The position numbers and the translations under genes are program-made. Positions 36,204 to 44,405 of a stretch of DNA of 64,000 nucleotides are shown here, piece after piece (within the stretch, counting starts at the first letter, position 1; the number at the start of each line of letters is the position of its first letter). Origin of the DNA: Aquilaria yunnanensis (Eukaryota > Streptophyta > Magnoliopsida > Malvales > Thymelaeaceae). Location of the stretch: assembly GCA_039654915.1 (NCBI GenBank), contig CM077593.1:42378501-42442500 (forward strand), in the 5' to 3' direction. Under the pieces are notes generated by a model. It was not told the origin of the DNA and searched no databases. It worked only from the letters and a program-made list of their open reading frames with translations.

Positions 36204-36356
36204 TATTATTATTCTAGGGTTACAATTATGTTTATTACGTTACGCAGAAACAAAACAACAAACATAATTGCTGGATTAATGCCTTAATAAAATATCATGA
36301 CTCAATGTGTAAAAATACAATCATCTCATGATTGGCTTTTGGGCACAACACTAACA
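36204..36356 (-). repeat. Copia 5' LTR, last piece
   Basis: It matches 16637-16788 of the 3' LTR ('attctagggttacaattatg' onward) and ends CACTAACA before the CCTCT duplication. Confidence 0.9.
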
Positions 36357-36361
36357 CCTCT

Positions 36362-37434
36362 CATTACTTTAGGCCTTTTTTCCTAGAAAACAAGAGAACC
36401 TCACACAACTATCATATGCTCAATTTCTTAGTCGTAATTGCTAAGAAAAGTTGGTTTGAAAAGTTCTAAGTAAACTACACTCAAAGCACTAAAAAATTTG
36501 CAAGATCGTCGGAATCCAAGTAATTTTAAAGACAAAATCAAGGAAAACATGAGACTCAAGAAATCTTAGCAATGAAAGATTGCTAGAATTAAGGTTGGGG
36601 CACAAGAATGCAAAATCAAACTCAAAACACTGTTTTGGATGCAAACGGCGAAAACTTGTGCAAGAATACAATATTTTTCCTAGAATAAACATTTTTATTT
36701 TTTGTTTTCTTACTAGATAAACTTCTAAGAGGTTTTCTTGCTACAAAGAAAGGAAAAGAAATGATTAATTGGAGAAAAAATTAGAAAACCCTAGTTTTTG
36801 CACAATTTGGAATAGATTTTGTGGAATCAAAACAACCTAATTTTTGGACCATTTTTTTGAATTTCTCTTTTTTTATGCAAAAAAAATTTTAAAAAAATGA
36901 AACAAATTGGTTTTGTCTAATTTAGGTATGAGTTGGGACATGAAATCACTTTTGCATGCAAATTGTGCTTATCTCATTATTTTTGCACACTTTGGCCTGA
37001 AACAAGTAACAACCAAATATAATGGATTAGATATGAAAAGAACTGAATGGAATTGACAAAATATGAAGGAAATACAAAGATTTGGATAAAAAAGAATGAA
37101 GAGAAACAAGGTTGGACATGAATACAAAAGAAACTGAATTATTGTTGAACTTGATGCAAATTATTGAACTTGGTGGAAATGACTTTGAATAGCTTGGAAC
37201 ACAAGGAAATAGATTAAATGTTATAAAAAATAGCATTAAAAAAGGAACAAATGAATAGAATTCAAAGGAAAAACCGGAAGAACATGAATTAGGATACAAA
37301 GACGCAAAACTAGCACAATTGGATGTAAACGATGCCAACAAGTTGTTTTTGGTATTTTTCTTGATTAGTACTTGGAAAAAAAAAGTTGGAATTGTAAAAG
37401 GCAAACTAAAACACACAAGAAATGACTTAGAACA
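36362..37434 (-). other. Leader region of element M, AT-rich
   Basis: It lies between the copia and E insertions. I see no protein motif; the ORFs here are AT-rich open frames without similarity. It continues at 48449 after E and leads to the M primer binding site, so it is interpreted as M leader. Confidence 0.55.
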
Positions 37435-37957
37435 TGATAGCCAAAGGCTATCGCCTCAATCTGGCCGAACACCCTGCCACAACAATGGCCAGAAGAACTG
37501 GCGCTTCCCGGGAACAGGTGGAATCATGCACCTCGGGAGATAGCCGGAGAGCTCCAAGCCTCGGCACGCCAGTAAAACTTGAGGACTGTATTCGCCCCCC
37601 AAGGTTGTGACCAGCGCGCCTTCGGAAAAGTGCCACCAGACATTGCTGCCCGAACATGATATCCCCGAAGGCGGAACCCCCTGGAACTGGGAACCCCCGA
37701 ACTGAGGGTATGCTTCCCGAAGAGGCTCTGTCCGAACTAGAGGACGACCTCGCCCAGGGACTTCGGGAGTACGGCAGGCGCATTTAAGGAAGCATTTAAG
37801 GAAGCCTCTGACACGTCCCACCACAGACGTAAAAAGTCGCCCTGACGCGCAGACGCCATCAGAATCACATCATGGCCCGTCTCAGCACAAGGCTCGAGGC
37901 GAGCTGGTTACCAACTATCTGTCCCCTACGCCCAGAAGTTCAGGAGCATCCGACCGC

Positions 37958-38000
37958 ACACGTGTCATGATCTGAACGGGCTAGGTATTCCTATATATAC
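37958..38000 (+). promoter_or_regulatory. Element E LTR promoter: G-box and TATA box
   Basis: ACACGTGTCATGATCTG (CACGTG core) lies 17 bases before CTATATATAC. The same pair, with varied spacing, recurs in the LTRs of B, D, the 28211 solo LTR and, less well preserved, the 49501 solo LTR and F. Transcription is expected to start about 30 bp past the TATA box. Confidence 0.7.
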
Positions 38001-38151
38001 AGGAAATAAATACTTGACAGGAGGTTGGTAGGCCGGAGATACAGCTCCCACACTCTGAGAAAATACCAGGCGAGACTTTTCTGCCTTTCTCTTTGAGCTA
38101 GTGACTTTCTCCTTTTTCCGGCCACCACTGACTTGGGCGTCGGAGGCTCCC

Positions 38152-38174
38152 CCCCCGGAAAAACACTCCGGGGG
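38152..38174 (+). other. Conserved U5/R hairpin of element E
   Basis: Eight-base arms CCCCCGGA and TCCGGGGG around a seven-base loop. It directly follows the shared ACTTGGGCGTCGGAGG motif and is conserved as a pairing in other Tat LTRs of the window. Confidence 0.75.
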
Positions 38175-38269
38175 CCTCCTAACCCTGTTTACCAGCTTTT
38201 CAGGTACTCTCCTTGGGGCGATCCACCTTCCAGGCGTTCTTCCTCCTAGAAGTCTCCTCAACAGTCATC

Positions 38270-40156
38270 ATGACACACAACGATGAGGCCCAAGGCCATC
38301 ATTTGGCGCCCTCTGTGGGAAACCGCTCGCAAATCGCCGTCGTTGAGACTCGGCGTTCTAAGGAAAAGGGACTCCCAAGGTCCTCGTCCGCGCCTGAGAT
38401 ACAACCGGCCGCTGAGCAGACACTCCCAGAGACTTCTACGCCCGAGGAGGACCGCCCTCTGGTAATCACCATGAGTTTCTTGAGGGACTTTCAGCGCTCG
38501 GTCGTTGCTGAAATGACTCAGCAGATCGACCGAAGATGGCCACAGCAGTCACAGGCCCAGAAACCCTCCTCATCAGCACGCCCTCGGGAGAGAAGCCCCA
38601 AGTCTACACACCGCAGTTCAGGAAGTGGAGAGCCTCGCGGAGAATCATCCACAGAAGATATAGCCCTCGGGAAACGGCCTGTGGGACAAACCGGGTCCAA
38701 GCGACCGAGAGTCTCACAGCGAAGCAGTTCGTCGCCCGAGGCGAGGTCCCTGACCCCTCCGCGCCGAACTCGCTCCCCGAAGAGGCGCCGTCGATCTCCC
38801 TCCCGCGAAAATGGTCCTAGCGCCACTGCGCTTATGGAAAGGATATTGGCACAGCTGGACAGAGTGGAGAAGCAAGTGACCAGAAAACCCGTTTGGGACA
38901 GGCTGTCGGGGGCATTATGCGAAGATGGCTCCCCGTTTATTCGCGCCGTCGTTGAGGCAGCTATGCCAGGCGACTTCAGAGTGCCTAGGCTGGAGATCTA
39001 TGATGGCCAGACTGATCCACAGGCCCATCTGACGAAGTACAGGTGGAGCATGATAATGCACGGAGCTGATGACGCTACCATGTGCAAATGCTTCGAAGTC
39101 ACCCTCACGGGCCCAGCAACAGCAGGGTACAATTCCTTGCCCCCAGGGACTATCACTGAGTTCCAGGAGTTGTCCACAGCCTTCACCCAGCAGTTCATTG
39201 GGAGCAGGCCGACGGCCAAAATGCCTGTGCAGATGTTCGACATAGAGCAGAGAAACGGAGAGACAATCCGAGACTATGTCGAACGATTCAACAGGGAAGC
39301 ACTCAGCGTCCCGGACTTCCGGCCCGAAATCCGCATCCTCGCTATAATACGGGGCCTTCGGCGTGACTCACAGCTGTTCTACGAGTTCTCAAAGGACCCC
39401 CCGGAGACCCTCGGAGAATTTTACCGAAGGGCAGAGCAGCACATGACAGCCGAGGAATTGAGGATGGCGGGGCCGAAGTCTGATCATCACCGCGCCGAAG
39501 GGTCCAGTCAGCAAGCTCGGCATCTTTCTGAACACACAGGCCGACCACGGCGAATGCGAGGAAGGAAACCTCAAAGTTTCACGCCCTTGAGCACGACACG
39601 GACCAACATTCTCATGGCGCTGGAAAGGCAAGGGACGCAGATTCGGCGGCCAAAGGCCATGGCCGCCGATAATAAGAAGAATGCCAAGAAGTTCTGCCAG
39701 TTTCATCGCGACCACGGTCATGACACCGAAGACTGCTTCCAGCTGAAGAAGTACATAGAGTCGCTGATCAAACAGGGCCAACTTCGCAAATACCTGCGGA
39801 TGCCCTCCCCAAAAGGCAGAAAAGAGGAGGAAGAGAGGACCGAGAACGAGGACTATGACTCCGACAGGCGGAGAAACAGAAGTTCAAAAAGGCGCCTTCC
39901 ACCTCCAGTAGGGGTCATCCAAACCATCACCACGGGGCTCCCATCCTCGGAAAGAAAGCGGAAGGCCAGAGAAATTGCAGTTATGGAGTATCAAAGTCCG
40001 TCAAAGAAACTGGCTCGCAAAGATGGCTCCACCGTCGTCTTCCCCCACCGTCGTCACCACGCCCACCTTCGGCATTGGGCCATCCGAACTACCTGTCCTC
40101 GGATGGATCGACCTCCCCTTGATGATGAAAGGCACTTCGGTAGACGGAGCAGCTGA
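38270..40156 (+). CDS. Gag of element E, starting inside the 5' LTR
   Basis: This structural polyprotein forms the particle and packages RNA. The ATG at 38270 is the first in-frame ATG; an upstream extension to 38213 would need a TTG start. The peptide begins MTHNDEAQGHHLAPSVG, in which L-A-P-S-V-G is the translated PBS. Residues about 100-185 are Arg/Ser-rich. The capsid domain (about 215-400) carries MPGDFRVPRLEIYDG, DPQAHLTKYRW, CFEVTLTGPATAGYN and FTQQFIGSRPTAKMP. A C-H-H-C knuckle, CQFHRDHGHDTEDC, lies at about residue 482-495. The frame should continue into protease but a deletion near 40048 shifts it, and the last about 35 residues before the stop at 40156 are out of phase. Confidence 0.88.
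   Translation: MTHNDEAQGHHLAPSVGNRSQIAVVETRRSKEKGLPRSSSAPEIQPAAEQTLPETSTPEEDRPLVITMSFLRDFQRSVVAEMTQQIDRRWPQQSQAQKPSSSARPRERSPKSTHRSSGSGEPRGESSTEDIALGKRPVGQTGSKRPRVSQRSSSSPEARSLTPPRRTRSPKRRRRSPSRENGPSATALMERILAQLDRVEKQVTRKPVWDRLSGALCEDGSPFIRAVVEAAMPGDFRVPRLEIYDGQTDPQAHLTKYRWSMIMHGADDATMCKCFEVTLTGPATAGYNSLPPGTITEFQELSTAFTQQFIGSRPTAKMPVQMFDIEQRNGETIRDYVERFNREALSVPDFRPEIRILAIIRGLRRDSQLFYEFSKDPPETLGEFYRRAEQHMTAEELRMAGPKSDHHRAEGSSQQARHLSEHTGRPRRMRGRKPQSFTPLSTTRTNILMALERQGTQIRRPKAMAADNKKNAKKFCQFHRDHGHDTEDCFQLKKYIESLIKQGQLRKYLRMPSPKGRKEEEERTENEDYDSDRRRNRSSKRRLPPPVGVIQTITTGLPSSERKRKAREIAVMEYQSPSKKLARKDGSTVVFPHRRHHAHLRHWAIRTTCPRMDRPPLDDERHFGRRSS
38304..38320 (+). other. Primer binding site of element E
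   Basis: TGGCGCCCTCTGTGGGA, two bases after the LTR end. tRNA identity not determined. It lies within the gag reading frame. Confidence 0.85.
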
Positions 40157-43100
40157 GTTGTACGCGTCCACAATGGCAAGATTTATCGTCATGGACGTCC
40201 CGTCTTCGTACAACGCCATCCTTGGAAGGCAAACTCAGGGGAACCTGCACATTCACCCCGATGTGAAGTACTTGACTGTCACATTCGCCACCAAGGATGG
40301 AGATGCAGAGGTCTTCATCGACCAAGCCGAGGTAAGAAAGGTGTTTGTAAAAGCACGAAAGGCTCCGGCAAACAACTCTACAAAAACGGTGGAGGCGAAG
40401 GCGCAGGAGAAAGGCAAAGAAGGGGATCCCGCAAAAGCAGAAACGGAAGCAGTAGATCTTGTCCCAGGACAATCTACCCGAATAGGGAAGAGCTTGGCCA
40501 AAGGTGATAAGGAAAATCTTGTATCCTTTCTGCTGAAAAATAAAGATCTGTTTGCCTACTCGCCGAAAGACATGCCAGGAGTGAACCCTGGCATAATACA
40601 GCGCAGCCTCAAAGTAAGCCCGGAAGCAAAACCTATCAGGCAAAAGAAACGAAGCATCTCAGCCCACAAAAGCAACTTCGTGAAAACCGAAGTCCAGCGC
40701 CTATTGGATGCTGAAGTTATCAGGGAGGTAAAATACCCCGAATGGTTAAGCAACGTGGTCATCGCCACAAAAGAAGGTAGTAGCAAACTCCGGATGTGCA
40801 TTGATTTCAGAAACTTGAACGATGCTTGCCCGAAAGACTCATTTCCCCTCCCGCCAATAGATCAACTGGTAGATTCAACGGCCGAATACACGCTCCTGAG
40901 CTTCCTAGATGCCTTCAGCGGCTACCATCAGATAAGGATGGACCCCGAAGATGAAGAGAAAACTGCCTTCATCACCGAGGGAGGAACGTACTGCTATCTC
41001 AGAATGCCCTTCGGGCTCAAAAATGCAGGAGCCACCTACCAGAGACTGATGAACAAGGTCTTCAAGGACCAAATGGGGAGAAACATGGAGGTATATGTTG
41101 ATGATATGATAGTCAAAAGCAAGCTACCCGGCTACCACGTTGCAGATTTGGACGAAACCTTCCAAAAGCTCAGAGCCTTCGGGATTCGCCTTAATCCCGA
41201 GAAGTGTATCTTCGGCGTGACGTCGGGAAAATTCCTTGGGTACATGGTATCCGAAAGAGGCATCGACGCAAATCCTGAGAAGATTAAGGCTCTGCTTGAG
41301 TTCCAAACTCCTGCCACAGTCAAAGACGTGCAGAGACTAACCGGAAGAATAACCTCTCTGAGCAGATTTATTTCCAGGTACGGAGATAGGTGTAAACCTT
41401 TCTTCAAAGTCCTCACAAAGGCAGCAAAGATGGAAGGCGACCTCGGAAGAAACAATCATCCTTGGGATGAAGATTGCCAAAAGGCCTGGGAAGAACTCAA
41501 AGTCTACCTGGCCAGCCTGCCGACTCTGTGACAACCTCGGGAGGGAGAACCCCTCGTACTGTACCTCGCCGTCACAGAAAAGGCCGTGAGCTCGGTCCTG
41601 GTGAAAGAAGAAGGGCCGAAACAATGGCCGGTCTACTACGTCAGCAAGTCCCTGCATGGCGCCGAAGTCAGGTACCCCTTGCTTCAAAAAGCTATATACG
41701 CCTTGGTGCTTGCAGGAAGGAGACTGCGACCATATTTCCAGGCTCACCCCATCATCGTCCGAAGTAGTCTACCACTACGGGATGTCATGAAGAGAGTTGA
41801 TCATTCGGGAAGGCTCTCTAAGTGGTCCATAGAGCTTGGCGAACACGAAATCATGTATGAGCCTCGGAAGGCCATAAAAGCCCAAGCATTGGCAGATTTT
41901 ATCGCCGAAATACCCACCACTGAGGAGAACCACTCAGATCCGAAAGAAGGTGAGCCAGAATGGACCTTGCATGTTGACGGAGCCTCGGGGCCCGAACACC
42001 AGGGAGCTGGAATAGTTATCAGAGGACCCGAAGGCCTAGAGGTGATGAAGGCTATCAAGTTCAGCTTCAACGTCACCAATAATGTGGCTGAGTATGAAGC
42101 CCTCATAGCGGGATTACGCTTGGCCAGAAAGATTGGCGTGAGAAACTTAAGGGCTCACAGCGATTCCCAGCTGGTAGTTCGACAGACGGCAGGAGATTAT
42201 GGGGCGAAGGACCCAATCTTGGCAAAATACCACGAGCTGGTAACAAAACTCATCCAAGAGTTTGACGCCGTGTGGATTGAAAATGTACCCCGGCGGAATA
42301 ACACTGAGGCAGATTGCTTAGCGAAGTCCAAAACATACACCGAGGTGCTAGACCATCCAAGCATCTCCGTGCTAAGCGTAGCGACCTCGGGAACAGGGTG
42401 GAAGGACCCCATAAAGAGATACCTCGTAGAGAATGATCTTCCCGAAGACGCCGGCAATGCTACAAGACTGCGAAGACGCGCCGGAAGATTCTTCCTGATT
42501 GGTGAAGAGTTATATCGGCAAGGATATGCAAATCCGCTGCAGAGATGTGTGGGCGAAGAGGATACTGAGATGGTCCTCGAAGAAGTTCACGAAGGCATGT
42601 GCGGCTCGCACATTGGAACTGATGCCCTTGCAGCAGTGATACTCCGCCAAGGATACTTCTGGCCTACCCTGAGAAAGGACGCAAGGCAGTTCGTCCAGAA
42701 GTGCGGTAGTTGCCAGAGACATGCAAAAATCCAGAGGATACCCTCGGAAATGGTAACGTCGGCAGACTATCCTTGGCCCTTCGCAGTCTGGGGTATAGAC
42801 CTTATTGGGCCACTTCCCACAGCGCCCGGAGGCGTGAAATTCTGCGTGGTAGCAGTGGACTATTTCTCAAAGTGGGTAGAGGCAGAACCACTAGCAACTA
42901 TCTCGGCAAAAGAAGTGCAGAAGTTCGTATGGAAGAACATCGTATGCAGATTTGGCATACCGAGGGTACTAGTAGCTGATAATGGGTCCCAGTTCATAGA
43001 CAAAGGATTCCAGGAATTCATCAGCGACCTCGGAATAAAGATGCACTTCGCCCCAGTAGCTCACCCCCAAAGCAATGGGCAGGTGGAAGTATCAAACAGG

Positions 43101-43634
43101 ACCATAAAAGATGGCCTGAAAAAGAGACTTGGGGAAGCCAAGGGGAAATGGCCAGGAGAACTCCAAAGTGTATTGTGGAGCTACCGAACGACGCCACGAA
43201 GAGCCACAGGGGAAACTCCCTTCTCACTCGTCTTCGGAACAGAGGCCATTATCCCGATAGAGATAGTTCAGCCTTCAATACGGGTGCAAGTATTTGATGA
43301 AGGCGGAAACGACCTCGGTCTGAGAACTAAGCTCGACCTTGTGGCCGAACACAGAGAAATAGCCGAGCTGAGAAGAAAAGCTTTCCAGCAAAGAGTGGCC
43401 GCGGCTATCAAATTAAAAGCCAGGCCAAAAGAAATCAAAAGAGGAGACCTCATTCTCCGAAAGGCCGACTTTGCACCCCGAAGGCCATCTCACGGAGTAC
43501 TTCGCGCAAAATGGGAAGGACCTTATCTGGTTCTCGCCGAAGTACGAAAAGGCGTGTACAAGCTTGGCGACGCCGAAGGCGTAGAATTGAAAAACACTTG
43601 GCATTCAGACGCCTTGAAAAAATTCTACGCCTAA
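40049..43634 (+). pseudogene. Pol of element E: protease remnant, RT, two RNases H, integrase
   Basis: One frame is open from before 40049 to 43634 except for TGA at 41529-41531, where D has an Arg CGA codon. The protease C-terminal part starts at PTFGIGPSELPVLG; the part with the active-site Asp is deleted. RT (about 40640-41270) has CIDFRNLNDACPKDSFPLP, FSGYHQIRMDPEDEEKTAF, MPFGLKNAGATYQRLMN and catalytic VYVDDMIVKSK. RNase H spans about 41550-41800. The second RNase H (about 41955-42345) has HVDGASGPEHQGAG, NNVAEYEAL, AHSDSQLV and NNTEADCLA. Integrase has its zinc domain (CGSCQRHA) and an intact D-D-E core: WGIDLIG, LVADNGSQF, NGQVEVSNR. It ends HSDALKKFYA. The dual RNase H is the hallmark of Tat elements. 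Confidence 0.93.
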
Positions 43635-44405
43635 GGTTGCGCGGAAGAGATATATTGTACAAGAAATATTCTAAGTACAGAATGGTCTGGAGAAGAATGG
43701 TCTTGAGAAAAATTTTCAAGTATACCAAATTGTCCAAGACAGAATTCCGCGAAGGTGCTCGCCATGAAAAAAGCAGATATGACTTCCCGAAGTCCCTTGA
43801 GCCACTATGCTCGGGAAAAATGGGAAACAAGAATCTTGTAAAGGTACTTGGCATAATCAGTGCAGAGAAAATTTTCCGAACACCCTTGAGCGAACATGCT
43901 CGGGAAAAAGGGAAAGCAAGAATCTCGCAAAAGTACACGCCAAAGCAAAAGCAGAGGTAATTTCCGAACACCCTTGAGCGAACGTGCTCGGGAAAAAGGG
44001 AAATGAGCAATCTCGTGAAAATTTTTCTACGTCCCTTGAGCAAATATGCTCGGGACAATAGGAAGACAGAAAAATTTGGCTGAAGGTTTTCCGAAGTCCC
44101 TTGAGCGAACATGTTCGGGATAAAAGGGAACAAAAAGCCTGCAAAAGACTTAGCCAAATTTTTACAAACTTTCCAGAAAGTCTCTTGAGCGAGCACACTC
44201 GGGACAAAAGGAAGGTAAAAAGTTTCTTTGGTTGCAGGTTTTCCGAAAGTCTCTTGAGCAAACGCGTTCGGGACAGTGGAAATGAAGAAACTTGCAAGAA
44301 AGGACTTAGCCAAAAGATTGTTCATTAAGAGCAAACGCTGCCTTACAAAAGAAGTGCCCAAAGAAGGAGCACAAAGGAGAAAAATGAGAGGAGCCCTAAA
44401 GCAAA
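43635..44405. repeat. Spacer with seven hairpin-forming repeats, element E
   Basis: This lies between the 3' ends of pol (+) and the antisense gene (-). Copies of CCCTTGAGCGAACATGCTCGGGA or close variants occur at about 43793, 43881, 43970, 44032, 44098, 44182 and 44250, spaced 60-90 bp apart. Each contains GAGC...GCTC arms, and CCC/GGG extends the pairing. The rest of each unit is A/G-rich and ends in AAAAGGGAA-like sequence. Element D has only about 360 bp here and lacks an obvious array. Confidence 0.8.

Larger units (their letters stand above)
15374..36356 (-). mobile_element. Ty1/copia retrotransposon, split by a solo LTR and by element D
   Basis: The ends are TGTTAGG at 15374 and CTAACA at 36356, flanked by CCTCT at 15369-15373 and 36357-36361. 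On the minus strand the order is 5' LTR (22247-36356, interrupted), PBS (22234-22245), leader, gag, protease, integrase, RT, RNase H, 3' LTR (15374-16788). Protease-integrase-RT is the copia order. Without the two nested insertions it is about 8.3 kb. Several stops make it inactive. Confidence 0.92.
37435..38301 (+). repeat. Element E 5' LTR
   Basis: 867 bp, TGATAGCC to GGCCATCA. The first 18 bases hold a dyad (GATAGCC/GGCTATC). U3 has ACACGTGTCATGATCTG at 37958-37974 and a TATA box at 37991-38000. U5 has the motif ACTTGGGCGTCGGAGG and a perfect hairpin at 38152-38174. The gag ATG is at 38270, inside the LTR. Confidence 0.96.

Noticed and set aside
37027..37416. 129-residue minus-strand ORF in AT-rich DNA
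   Set aside because: Phe/Ser/Ile-rich translation of purine-rich repeats in the M leader; no similarity and no typical start context.
43790..44280. CRISPR-like regular repeats
   Set aside because: Repeats are imperfect, spacing is irregular, and the context is a plant retrotransposon; not a CRISPR array.
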